From positions 1 through 64,000 of the forward strand of contig CAYVKA010000018.1 of assembly GCA_964451925.1 (NCBI GenBank): DNA of 64,000 nt, given 5' to 3'. Below are positions 43,731-52,913 of this stretch, piece by piece. A program made the translations under genes and the position numbers. Below the pieces are notes generated by a model. It was not told the origin of the DNA, searched no databases, and saw only the letters and a list, made by a program, of their open reading frames with translations. How positions within the stretch are numbered: the first letter of the stretch is position 1; the number at the start of each line of letters is the position of its first letter. The stretch comes from Nevskia sp964451925 (GTDB taxonomy: Bacteria; Pseudomonadota; Gammaproteobacteria; Nevskiales; Nevskiaceae).

Positions 43731-44687
43731 TCACCGCCAAGCGGCCCCCAACGCCCACAGCACCGCATAGCCGCATGACAGCAGCGAAGCACGCGCGCTC
43801 ATCGGCTTGAGCCGGCGGGGATCGTCGCCCAGCAGCACCGCATGACCGATCGCAAGGGCAAACGGCAGGGTCAGCAGCGGCAGGAGCGAAGCCGGTCGTG
43901 CCGTGTGAAGCCAAAGCCCGACCGGTGCCGCATAAGCCAGTGCGCTGAGCAGCGTGAAGCGCACCCGGGTCCAAAACGGACCGAAACGCACCGTCCCCGT
44001 GCGCCAGCCTTTCAGTGCGTCGAAAGTATCGTCGCGCAGGTCGTCGATGAGCAGCACGTTGGTCACCAGCGCCCCTGCCGGCAGGCCCCACGCCGCCAGA
44101 TCCGCATAGGGCAGCCGCAGGAATCCCTCCCAGCTGCCGGTCACGGCTTGCGCCGCAACCGCCTGGGCGTAGTAGGCCCCGGCCACCGCGACAAAACCGA
44201 ACATGACAAAAAATACGGGTTCGGCCAGCCCGGTGCGGCAGTATCGCCAGGGACTCGCCGAATAAAGCAGGCTCGCCGCCACGCCCAGCAAGCCCAGCAC
44301 CACGGCCGGCCATCCGCAGAGCGTCACCAGCGGCAGCCCGCATGCGAGCGCTCCAGCCAAGCAGACGGTGGCGGCCGCGCGCACCTGGGCAAGCGTCAGG
44401 CGCCCATCGGCCAGGGCCTGCAGCAACTCCGGATGCTCCGCGACATGCGGATGCCGGCGCAGCAGCTCATGGTTATCGACCAGTACTCCGGCGGTGTGAA
44501 CCAACCAGCTGCCGGCGAACGCCAGGGCGAGCACACCAGGCCGGAACACCTGCTCACGACATGCCAGGCCGGCCGCGATGGCAACAGGGACCGTGGCTGT
44601 GGGCAGAGTGTGGCTGGGGTAGAGCAGCAGAGGCAGCCAGAATCCGCGCCTGGCACCACCTGGCGGCGCCGCTCCGGTATCAATCAA
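43731..44687 (-). CDS. UbiA family prenyltransferase (MenA-like)
   Basis: 318-aa polytopic UbiA-superfamily protein. The second Asp-rich motif DDLRDDTFDALKGWRTGTVRFG is clear. The first is degenerate (TAGVLVDNHELLRRHP, where NDxxDxxxD is expected), so the prenyl-diphosphate site may be modified. YSASPWRYCRTGLAEPVFFVMFGFVAVAGAYY matches MenA-like enzymes. No other menaquinone gene is nearby. The start is TTG at 44687, with AAGGG about eight bases upstream inside the end of the preceding gene, so the two are coupled. Confidence 0.82.
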   Translation of the reverse strand: MIDTGAAPPGGARRGFWLPLLLYPSHTLPTATVPVAIAAGLACREQVFRPGVLALAFAGSWLVHTAGVLVDNHELLRRHPHVAEHPELLQALADGRLTLAQVRAAATVCLAGALACGLPLVTLCGWPAVVLGLLGVAASLLYSASPWRYCRTGLAEPVFFVMFGFVAVAGAYYAQAVAAQAVTGSWEGFLRLPYADLAAWGLPAGALVTNVLLIDDLRDDTFDALKGWRTGTVRFGPFWTRVRFTLLSALAYAAPVGLWLHTARPASLLPLLTLPFALAIGHAVLLGDDPRRLKPMSARASLLSCGYAVLWALGAAWR

Positions 44688-44690
44688 CGG

Positions 44691-45305
44691 TCAACCCTTC
44701 TGCGGCGGCCCGATACGGCGCACGGCATAGCCGACGCAGGCGCGCGCCAGCGGCAGCAAGGCGAAATACAACGCGCCGGCGCCGAGCGCGATCTGCGGCT
44801 GCTCGGCAAACAGGCCGCTGCCCCTGAAGCCGGCCGCGGCGATCACGTCCGCCGTCACGCCCAGCGGCGGGAAGCGGAGCACCTGCACGGAAAGCCCGAT
44901 GGTCACGACGTAGCAGGCGGCGTTCACCATCCAGGCGATGCGCGCCGTCTTGAGCCTCTGCGCCGTCGGTGAACGCGCCATGGTCCAGATCGCCAGCAGC
45001 TTGCCCGCGCTCAGCCAGGCGAAGGGCTTGAGCATCCACCAGGCGTGCTCCTCGTAGGCCATGATGCTGATCAGCCCGAGATACACCGCCACCAGCATCA
45101 CCAGGATCAGGCTGCGGATGGCGCGCGAGCCCTCGCTGAACAGCACTTCCGCATAGAAGCCGCCCGCATGGATCATGAAAAACTCCAGCAGCAGCGTCAT
45201 GGCGCAGCGCTCCACCCACTCGACGCCGGTCACATCGGGGCGCAGCCACACCAGCAGGAAGCCGGCGGAGCTGAGCAGGTCCAGAAAGGCGGCGAGCAAA
45301 GGCAT
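44691..45305 (-). CDS. Membrane protein of unknown function
   Basis: 204 aa with about five hydrophobic segments (FLDLLSSAGFLLVWL; LILVMLVAVYLGLISIMAY; AWMVNAACYVVTIGLSVQVL; ALGAGALYFALLPLARACVGYAV). No family recognised. It ends three bases before the UbiA-like start and is translationally linked with it; perhaps it is an accessory subunit. The ATG at 45305 lacks a good ribosome site, and the frame stays open upstream with low-complexity sequence. Confidence 0.65.
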   Translation of the reverse strand: MPLLAAFLDLLSSAGFLLVWLRPDVTGVEWVERCAMTLLLEFFMIHAGGFYAEVLFSEGSRAIRSLILVMLVAVYLGLISIMAYEEHAWWMLKPFAWLSAGKLLAIWTMARSPTAQRLKTARIAWMVNAACYVVTIGLSVQVLRFPPLGVTADVIAAAGFRGSGLFAEQPQIALGAGALYFALLPLARACVGYAVRRIGPPQKG

Positions 45306-45496
45306 GACTGGAGTGTGCGGTTGCGAAGATGCCGCCGCCAGTCTATCGGGTCTTGGCGTCGCGGGGGCCTGCGGCTGCGGCGGACCGCCCAGCTGCCATG
45401 ACTGGATTCTTCGTTCCGCCCAGTGATGAGCGGATGGGAAGCAAGGCCGCCGAACCGTCGCCCGGCACGGCGTTCCGGCAGCCCGCCGCCCCGGCC

Positions 45497-47038
45497 CTAG
45501 CCGCTTTTCCCCAGCGCCTGCGCCAGCGCGGCGCCGTTGGGCGAGCCCAGGCCGGTGCAGGCGTCCCAGCCCGGCCCGGCGTCGTAGTGGCCGTTGTTGC
45601 CGATGACGATGTCGCGGAAGGCGGTGGCGCCGAGCGGGTACAGCAGCGGATTGGCGAAGCCCAGCGGCTTGCCGCGCATCTGGTTGAGACGCGCCACCAG
45701 GGCGGCCCACAGCGGCGCCACCGCGCTGGTGCCGCCGATGACGCTGTCCTGGCCGTCGACGCGCACCTGGTAGCCGGTGGCGGGGTCGGCATCGCCCGCC
45801 ACGTCCGGCACGCCGCGGCCGGCGAACTGCATTTCCGGCTGCGGCGGCACGCCGGCCTGCTTCTGGTAATCCGGCAGCGCGAAGTACTTGCTGACGCCGC
45901 CGCCGGTGGCGCCGGCGTTGCCGGGCAGATCGTTCCACACCCGTTCCGAGGTGATGGCGCCGCCGCCGGCCTGCAGGCGCGTGCCGCCGCAGCTCAGCAC
46001 CCAGGGGCTGGAAGCGGGGAAGTCGACATGCAGCTTGCGGTCGCCGACACCGTCGTCGGCGCCGTTGTCGCCGCAGGCCACCGTGACGGTGACGCCCAGC
46101 GAAGCCGCATCCTGCAGCGCCGCGTTCATCGCGTCGCGCGCCTGCGCGGTCCAGCTGTCCTCGGGGCCGCCCCAGCTGATCGAGAGGATGCCGGGCTGGT
46201 TGGCGCTGTCGTGCACCGCCTGGGCGATGGCATCGTGGAAGCCCTGATCGGTGTTGGGCGCGAAATACAGCACCAGCCTCGCGCCGGGGGCGATGGCCCC
46301 GGCCACTTCGAGGTCCAGCATCACCTCGCCGTCGGCATCGCCGCCCGGCTGGTTGGTGCCGCCATCGACCGATACCACGCTCACGGCCGGTGCGCCGGCC
46401 AGGCCCAGGCCCTGGAAATAGGTGTCCAGATCGCCGCTGCTGTAGCCGCCGCCCAGCTCGATCAGGGCGATGGTCTGCCCGGCGCCGTTGATGCCACCGT
46501 CGGGGAACACGTACAGGTCCGCCACCTGCAGCGGCGTGAAGCTGCCGTCGGCGCCGGTGGCGCGCGGCAGGCGCCGGAACTGCGGCTTGGCGGCGGGCCG
46601 GTCGTCCAGGCCCAGCACGGCCATGACGCAGGGGTGCACGTCTTCCGGCAGGCTCACCGGGCCGCTGCGGCAGCGCAGGCGGCGGCCGTGCTGCTCGTAG
46701 TGCGCGAGTTCCACGCCGAAGGCGCGCTGCATCGCGGCGGCAGTGCCGCTGAGGCGCACGGTGCGCGCGGCGGCATCATGCGCCGCCAACTGCAGGCCGT
46801 GGCCGGCGGCGAAGGCGGCCACCGCCTGCAGGTCGTGCGGCGCCGCGCCATGGTGCAGCGCGTGCTCGTGGCGCGATAGCGGCGCCCCGGCGCGCGGCAC
46901 CGGTTCTGGCGTGGTGCGGCGGCGCAGCACCAGCGTGACCTGCAGATGCTCATGCCCGTCCACCGGGCCGATGTGGTGCGCGCCCTGCGGCGGCAGCCGC
47001 TCGCTGCCGGCGACAGCCTTCCTGGCGTTCTGGCTCAT
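45497..47038 (-). CDS. S53 (sedolisin/kumamolisin) serine-carboxyl peptidase
   Basis: 513-aa S53 proprotein. The N-terminal pro-domain (HLQVTLVLRRR, ALHHGAAPHDLQAVAAFAAGHGL) is followed by the catalytic domain: Glu and Asp in DADGEVMLDLEVAGAIAP, oxyanion Asp in VACGDNGADDG and Ser in GGTSAVAPLWAALVARLN. A C-terminal calcium site is likely in DIVIGNNGHYDAGPGWDACTGLG. No signal peptide is seen at the start, as in several bacterial kumamolisins. Such enzymes work at acid pH. Start is ATG at 47038 with AAGGAG six bases before it. Confidence 0.92.
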   Translation of the reverse strand: MSQNARKAVAGSERLPPQGAHHIGPVDGHEHLQVTLVLRRRTTPEPVPRAGAPLSRHEHALHHGAAPHDLQAVAAFAAGHGLQLAAHDAAARTVRLSGTAAAMQRAFGVELAHYEQHGRRLRCRSGPVSLPEDVHPCVMAVLGLDDRPAAKPQFRRLPRATGADGSFTPLQVADLYVFPDGGINGAGQTIALIELGGGYSSGDLDTYFQGLGLAGAPAVSVVSVDGGTNQPGGDADGEVMLDLEVAGAIAPGARLVLYFAPNTDQGFHDAIAQAVHDSANQPGILSISWGGPEDSWTAQARDAMNAALQDAASLGVTVTVACGDNGADDGVGDRKLHVDFPASSPWVLSCGGTRLQAGGGAITSERVWNDLPGNAGATGGGVSKYFALPDYQKQAGVPPQPEMQFAGRGVPDVAGDADPATGYQVRVDGQDSVIGGTSAVAPLWAALVARLNQMRGKPLGFANPLLYPLGATAFRDIVIGNNGHYDAGPGWDACTGLGSPNGAALAQALGKSG

Positions 47039-47097
47039 ACGGCTCTCCTTGTCCATGGACCCCGGCGCATAGACCCGCCGCGCGCGGCAAAGTTGCG

Positions 47098-47130
47098 CCG
47101 GGCGCGCGGCGCACGGCGCACGGCGCCCGG
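47098..47130 (-). terminator. Possible terminator between the BON-LysM and S53 genes
   Basis: CCGGGCGC pairs with GCGCCCGG across a 17-base loop, just after the BON-LysM stop on the minus strand. No T run, so this is a weak call. A GCACGGC repeat sits in the loop. Confidence 0.4.
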
Positions 47131-47138
47131 GCTGGGAG

Positions 47139-47636
47139 TTACCTGGGGATGCGCAGCACCTGGCCGGGGTAGATCTTGTCCGGGCTCTTCAGCATCGGCT
47201 TGTTGGCCTCGAAAATTTGCGGATACTTGTTGGCGTCGCCGTAATGCTGCTTGGCGATCTTCGACAGGTTGTCGCCCGCCACCACGGTATAGAACACCGC
47301 CTCGGTCTGGCCCGGCGGCTCCTTGGCCGGGTCCACCACCTCCGGCGCGGCCGCCGCGGTGCTGGTGCCACCGGCGCCGGCACCCTCGCTGATGTTCAAC
47401 TTGTCCACCACCTGGTCGACGCCGCTGAGGTTGCCGACGGCGAGGATCGCCTTCTCCTTCTCCGCCTGGTCCGGCACGTTGCCGAACAGGATGCAGGTCT
47501 TGCCGTCCCAGGAAATGAACAGCTTGTCGATCTTCAGGTTCAGCGCCTTGATGTGCTCGATCAGGCTTTCCGCGGTCACCGGCTTGCCGCCCGCCAACGC
47601 TTCCCCGGTCGATTTGATGAAACTGAACAGACCCAT
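47139..47636 (-). CDS. BON-LysM protein (Kbp/YgaU-like)
   Basis: 165-aa protein: an N-terminal BON domain (LIEHIKALNLKIDKLFISWDGKTCILFGNVPDQAEKEKAILAVGNLSGVDQVVDKL), an Ala/Pro linker, then a LysM (YTVVAGDNLSKIAKQHYGDANKYPQIFEANKPMLKSPDKIYPGQVLRIP). This is the architecture of E. coli Kbp/YgaU, a potassium-binding protein induced under osmotic stress. Length is right. It is divergent from the L,D-transpeptidase gene. Confidence 0.9.
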   Translation of the reverse strand: MGLFSFIKSTGEALAGGKPVTAESLIEHIKALNLKIDKLFISWDGKTCILFGNVPDQAEKEKAILAVGNLSGVDQVVDKLNISEGAGAGGTSTAAAAPEVVDPAKEPPGQTEAVFYTVVAGDNLSKIAKQHYGDANKYPQIFEANKPMLKSPDKIYPGQVLRIPR

Positions 47637-47783
47637 GGCACGATCTCCTTGTGGTGGTTGCGATGCCGCTTCAGCTTAGCCCATCGGAGATGACCGCCCG
47701 GCGTCAGGCGTCAACGATCACCGCGCCCTTCGGCCTTGCGCTGCATCAAGGTGCCGCGCTCCGGATGGGTTAGATTGTGGCGC

Positions 47784-49466
47784 ATGAATTGGCCTCCCCT
47801 GATCAGGACACTGCTCCTTGCGGCATTGACCGCGGCCGTTCCGGCCTGGGCGGGCGATGACGGCTTTTCCGCGCGTATCGATGAGGTGCTTGGCGCGGCG
47901 GATCATCCCGATCTGCACAACCATGACCTGCACCCGGAGCAGGATGTGTTGCGCGCGCTGTATGCGCAGCGCGGGGACGCTCCGCTGTGGCAGCAGTCCG
48001 GCGCAGCCAGTGCGCCGGCACAGCGCCTGCTGCGGGTGCTGCAGAACGCCGCCGACTACGGGCTGGAGCCGGCTGACTACGAGCCGGACCTGCTGGCGCA
48101 CAAGCTGGCCGAGCTGCAATCGGACTCCACCGCGACGGCCGCCTCCTGGGCGGACTGGGATGTCGCGCTGTCCACCGCCGCGCTCAGGTTCGTCAGGCAA
48201 CTGCACTACGGCCGCATCGATCCGCATCAGGCGGGATTCGACCTGGACCAGCCGCGCGCGGCGCTCGACCTGCCGGCGACGCTGACGCAGCTTGCCGCTG
48301 CGGACGATCCGGCGGCATCCCTGGCGGCGATCGAGCCGCGCTTCCACCATTACCAGCTGCTGAAGGCCGCTTTGGCCAGGTACCGGCAACTCGCCGCCGA
48401 TCCCGGCTTGACGGCGCTGCCGGATTTCGCCGGCAGGTCGGTGAAACCGGGAGAGGCCTACGCCGGCGCGGCGGACTTGCGCCGGCGGCTGGCGCTGCTG
48501 GGCGACCTGCCGGACCCGGCTGCCGCGGCCGCCGCCACGGACGACGCACTCCTCGATCAGTCGCTGGTGCAGGGCCTGACGAGCTTTCAGCAACGACACG
48601 GACTGCAGGCTGACGGCGTGCTCGGCAAAGCCACGCTGCAAGCGCTGAACATGCCGCTGGCATTCCGCGTGCGGCAGATCGAGCTAACGCTCGAACGCTG
48701 GCGCTGGCTGCCGGACCTCGCGCCGCCGTGGATCGCCGTCAACATTCCGCAGTACCGCCTGTTCGCCTTCACCTCAGACAGCGACCAGGAGCAGGGCATG
48801 CTGAACATGGAAGTGGTGGTCGGGCAGGACTTTCCCGAAAAGCGCACCCCGGTGTTTCTGGGCAAGGTGCAGTACGTAGTGTTCCGCCCTTACTGGGACG
48901 TGCCCTACAGCATCACCCAGCGCGAAATCCTGCCGATGATCCGCAGCGAGCCCGGCTACCTGAAACGCACCCACATGGAACTGGTGCAGGGGCCAAGCGA
49001 CGACTCACCGGTGGTGCCGGCAACACCCCAGAACATCGCGCTGCTCGGCAGCGGCAAGGTGCGCCTGCGGCAGCAGCCGGGGCCGGACAACGCGCTGGGC
49101 GAGATCAAGTTCATGCTGCCCAACCGCTATAACGTCTATCTGCACTCGACCCCGGCGCAGGAGCTGTTCACCAGGGCGAAACGCGCCTTCAGCCATGGCT
49201 GCATCCGTGTCAGCGACCCGCAGGGCCTGGCCGCGTTCGTGCTGCGCAACGCTCCGGGGGAGTGGACCGCGGAGACCATCGCGGCGGCGATGAACGGCGC
49301 CCCCAATCAACGGGTGACGCTCAAGCAGCCGGTGCAGGTGATGATCCTGTATGGCACGGTGATGGCGACGGAATCCGGCCGCGTCTACTTCCTCGACGAC
49401 CTCTACGGCCACGACCGCAATCTGGAACAGTTGCTGGGTCTGGCGCCGATCGCCGCCGCGCGCTGA
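47784..49466 (+). CDS. L,D-transpeptidase, YcbB/LdtD-like
   Basis: 560-aa periplasmic enzyme with a signal peptide (ending AVPAWA). A scaffold domain is followed by a peptidoglycan-binding domain (FQQRHGLQADGVLGKATLQALN, near residues 269-290) and a YkuD catalytic domain with the capping region and the SHGCIRVSDP motif (Cys nucleophile). LdtD-type enzymes form 3-3 cross-links in peptidoglycan. It lies end to end with a MepK-like endopeptidase gene; in E. coli the two genes are also neighbours. Start is ATG at 47784. Confidence 0.92.
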   Translation: MNWPPLIRTLLLAALTAAVPAWAGDDGFSARIDEVLGAADHPDLHNHDLHPEQDVLRALYAQRGDAPLWQQSGAASAPAQRLLRVLQNAADYGLEPADYEPDLLAHKLAELQSDSTATAASWADWDVALSTAALRFVRQLHYGRIDPHQAGFDLDQPRAALDLPATLTQLAAADDPAASLAAIEPRFHHYQLLKAALARYRQLAADPGLTALPDFAGRSVKPGEAYAGAADLRRRLALLGDLPDPAAAAAATDDALLDQSLVQGLTSFQQRHGLQADGVLGKATLQALNMPLAFRVRQIELTLERWRWLPDLAPPWIAVNIPQYRLFAFTSDSDQEQGMLNMEVVVGQDFPEKRTPVFLGKVQYVVFRPYWDVPYSITQREILPMIRSEPGYLKRTHMELVQGPSDDSPVVPATPQNIALLGSGKVRLRQQPGPDNALGEIKFMLPNRYNVYLHSTPAQELFTRAKRAFSHGCIRVSDPQGLAAFVLRNAPGEWTAETIAAAMNGAPNQRVTLKQPVQVMILYGTVMATESGRVYFLDDLYGHDRNLEQLLGLAPIAAAR

Positions 49467-49490
49467 GCGGCCGGCGCCGCTCCATGCCGC

Positions 49491-50063
49491 TCAGCCCTGC
49501 CAGAACCTGACGCGGCCGGTGTCGACGTGCACGAAGTCGGAGGCGGGATAGAAACCGACGCCGCCGCCCTGCAGGTCCATCGCCAGCTGATGCAGCCTGG
49601 CGGTGGGAAAGCCGGTCATGCGGATGTCGATGGCGCGGCCCTCCAGGTGCAGGCTATGGGTGGCGACTCCGGACGAGCGCTCGTGCAGCGCCGCGTTGGT
49701 CGCCGGCGAGCGGTAGCCGGAAATCACCTCGAACCGCCCTTCATGATCGGCCTGCAGCTGCAGGGCGTACAGGATGTCGAGGAGCTTCGGATCGATCGGA
49801 TGGACATCGCCGCTGCGGAAATCGCGCAGGAAATGGTTCACCTGCGCCAGCGCGTCGGCCTGGTAAACGCCGCCGCAGCAATAGCTGACGGCCAGGCTTT
49901 CGCCGGTGTGCGTGTGCACCAGGGATAGCGAGCGCACATCCGGCGGCAGGGCCCGGGCGATGCCGGCCGGCACCGCGGCGGCGCCGGCACAGCCCGCCAG
50001 CTGCTTCAGGAAGGCACGGCGCGACGGCCGCAGTAGGGGGTACCGGTCGAAGCGGTTGGACAT
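49491..50063 (-). CDS. DUF882/M15 murein endopeptidase, MepK(YcbK)-like
   Basis: 190-aa zinc peptidase-like protein with a Tat-type signal (RPSRRAFLKQLAGCAGAAAVP). The M15-like domain has FEVISGYRSPATNA, SLHLEGRAIDIRM (His and Asp ligands) and DFVHVDTGRVRFW (last His). MepK cleaves 3-3 cross-links made by L,D-transpeptidases. It converges on the LdtD-like gene with 24 bases between, so the opposing pair may be balanced by their linked location. Confidence 0.9.
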   Translation of the reverse strand: MSNRFDRYPLLRPSRRAFLKQLAGCAGAAAVPAGIARALPPDVRSLSLVHTHTGESLAVSYCCGGVYQADALAQVNHFLRDFRSGDVHPIDPKLLDILYALQLQADHEGRFEVISGYRSPATNAALHERSSGVATHSLHLEGRAIDIRMTGFPTARLHQLAMDLQGGGVGFYPASDFVHVDTGRVRFWQG

Positions 50064-50265
50064 GGCGCGTCTGCAACAGCGGAGTTGGGTCGATCTTAAC
50101 GGAGTTCGGCTGATGTCGAGCTTGAGGTCCGACCCGGCTTCACGTCACACACCCTGATGAATAACCCAGAGACAGCCGATGGAAAAGCACGGCGCGACGA
50201 ACGGCCGCCACGGGCGCCCGCGTGGACGCGCAGCCTGCCCGCGGCCTGCCCACAGCCTGGCAGGA

Positions 50266-50295
50266 GGCGGCCGGTGGCCGCAGTCACCGGCCGCC
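50266..50295 (-). terminator. Hairpin after ilvD
   Basis: GGCGGCCGGTG pairs perfectly with CACCGGCCGCC over an eight-base loop, 18 bases after the ilvD stop. It is a strong GC stem without a T run, and its position fits the end of the ilvD transcript. Confidence 0.55.
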
Positions 50296-50313
50296 GGCCT
50301 TGCCGCCGGGGTA

Positions 50314-51993
50314 TTACGCGCCGTCGGTGACCGCGCCCTTGCTGGCGCTGCTCACCAGGCGCGAGTACTTGGCCAGCACGCCGCTGGTGTAGCGCGGCGC
50401 GGGCTGCTTCCACTGCGCGCGGCGCCGGGCCAGTTCCTCGTCGGAAACGTTGACCTGGATCAGCAGCTTGTGCGCGTCGATGGTGACGGAGTCGCCCTCG
50501 TGGACCAGCGCCAGATTGCCGCCGTCGAACGCTTCCGGGGCGACGTGGCCGACCACCATGCCCCAGGTGCCGCCGGAGAAACGGCCGTCGGTGATCAGGC
50601 CGACGCTGTCGCCGAAGCCCTTGCCGATCAGGGCCGAGGTCGGCGCCAGCATTTCGCGCATGCCGGGGCCGCCGCGCGGGCCTTCATAGCGGATCACCAG
50701 CACATCGCCGTGGCGGATCTGGTCGGCGAGGATGGCCTTCATCGCCGCGTCCTCGGAGTCGAACACGCGCGCCGGGCCGGTGATGGCCGGGTTCTTCAGA
50801 CCGGTGATCTTGGCGACGCAGCCCTCGGGGGCCAGGTTGCCCTTGAGGATGGCCAGGTGGCCGTGGGCATACAGCGGCTTGTCGATGGGACGGATCACGT
50901 CCTGGTCGGCGCGCGGCTGCGCCGGCACATCGCGCAGCACCTCGGCGATGGTCTCGCCGGTGATGGTCAGGCAGTCGCCGTGCAGCAGGCCGGCCTCGAG
51001 CAGGATCTTCATCACCTGCGGAATGCCGCCGGCGCGGTGCAGATCGGTGGCGACGTACTTGCCGGAGGGCTTGAGGTCGCACAGCACCGGCACCTTCTGG
51101 CGGATGCGCTCGAAGTCGTCGATGGTCCAGGGCACGCCGGCGGCGTGGGCGATGGCCAGCAGGTGCAGCACGGCGTTGGTGGAGCCGCCGGTGGCCATCA
51201 CCACCGCCACCGCGTTCTCCAGGCTGTTGCGGGTGACGATGTCACGCGGCAGGATCTGCTTGTGGATGGCGCCGACCAGGGCCTGGGCCGAAGCGGCCAC
51301 GGAATCGCCCTTCTCCGGGTCCGGGTTGGCCATGGTGGAGGACGAGGGCAGCGACAGGCCCAGTGCCTCGATGGCGCTGGACATGGTGTTGGCGGTGTAC
51401 ATGCCGCCGCAGGCGCCGAAGCTGGGGCAGGCGTTCTTCTCGATGCCGTCGAAGTCTTCCTTGCTCATCTTGCCGGCGGTGAAGGCCCCCACCGCCTCGA
51501 ACGGCGAGACGATGGTCAGGGCCTGGCCCTTCCAGTTGCCGGGCTTGATGGTGCCGCCGTAGCAGAAGATGGCGGGGATGTTCATGCGCAGCATGGCCAG
51601 CATGGCGCCGGGCATGTTCTTGTCGCAGCCGCCGATGACCAGCACGCCGTCCATGAACTGCGATTGCACCGCGGTCTCGATGGCGTCGGCGATGACCTCG
51701 CGCGACACCAGCGAGAACTTCATGCCCTCGGTGCCCATGGCAATGCCGTCGGTGACCGTGGGGAAGCCGAAGGTCTGCGGCATGGCCCCGGCCTCGCGCA
51801 GCCCGGCCTCGGCGCGCGCTGCAAGCGGGCCGATGCCGGCGTTGCACGGATTCATGGTGGAGTGGCCGTTGGCGACGCCGACGATGGGCTTGTCGAAGTC
51901 GGCGTCGGTGAAGCCGACCGCGCGCAGCATGGCGCGGTTGGGGGAACGGGACACGCCTTCGGTGATCGTCCGGCTGCGGCGGTTGTCGCTCAT
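50314..51993 (-). CDS. ilvD: Dihydroxy-acid dehydratase
   Basis: 559-aa IlvD/Edd family enzyme, third step of valine and isoleucine synthesis. Fe-S cluster and active-site segments are visible: NPCNAGIGPLA, GGCDKNMPGAMLAM, CGGMYTANTMSSAIEALGLSLPSSS, and DGRFSGGTWGMVVGHVAPEA. Start is ATG at 51993, with AAGGACC about seven bases before it. A terminator-like hairpin with a T tract lies only 16 bases upstream of the start, which may serve as an attenuator. Confidence 0.95.
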   Translation of the reverse strand: MSDNRRSRTITEGVSRSPNRAMLRAVGFTDADFDKPIVGVANGHSTMNPCNAGIGPLAARAEAGLREAGAMPQTFGFPTVTDGIAMGTEGMKFSLVSREVIADAIETAVQSQFMDGVLVIGGCDKNMPGAMLAMLRMNIPAIFCYGGTIKPGNWKGQALTIVSPFEAVGAFTAGKMSKEDFDGIEKNACPSFGACGGMYTANTMSSAIEALGLSLPSSSTMANPDPEKGDSVAASAQALVGAIHKQILPRDIVTRNSLENAVAVVMATGGSTNAVLHLLAIAHAAGVPWTIDDFERIRQKVPVLCDLKPSGKYVATDLHRAGGIPQVMKILLEAGLLHGDCLTITGETIAEVLRDVPAQPRADQDVIRPIDKPLYAHGHLAILKGNLAPEGCVAKITGLKNPAITGPARVFDSEDAAMKAILADQIRHGDVLVIRYEGPRGGPGMREMLAPTSALIGKGFGDSVGLITDGRFSGGTWGMVVGHVAPEAFDGGNLALVHEGDSVTIDAHKLLIQVNVSDEELARRRAQWKQPAPRYTSGVLAKYSRLVSSASKGAVTDGA

Positions 51994-52009
51994 CGTCACT
52001 GGTCCTTGC

Positions 52010-52039
52010 AAATAAAAAGGCCCCGCTAGGTGCGGGGCC
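52010..52039 (-). terminator. Rho-independent terminator (possible ilvD attenuator)
   Basis: On the minus strand GGCCCCGC pairs with GCGGGGCC over a five-base loop and is followed by TTTTTATTT. It lies after the peroxiredoxin gene and just before the ilvD ribosome site. A competing 5-bp hairpin (52035-52039 with 52049-52053) would disrupt its 5' arm. Confidence 0.75.
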
Positions 52040-52121
52040 CGTATTTTAGGCCCTAAAGACAATCGTTGCTGCCGTTGCCCCCGTGCAAGCGGAGGAACCT
52101 GCAAACAACCGCCAATTGACG

Positions 52122-52754
<633 letters not shown>

Positions 52755-52913
52755 GGTTCCTCCGGTGGGCAGGTTGCCCGCTTGTTTGAACAGCCCGGCC
52801 GCGGATGGCCGGTGGCCAGGGCAGGATGCCCGTTTGTCTTGCACCATCCGGCCGATGCAAGGCCGGGCGGCCTGGGCAGGACGCCCTCTATCATGCCCGC
52901 TTGTTACAACTTA

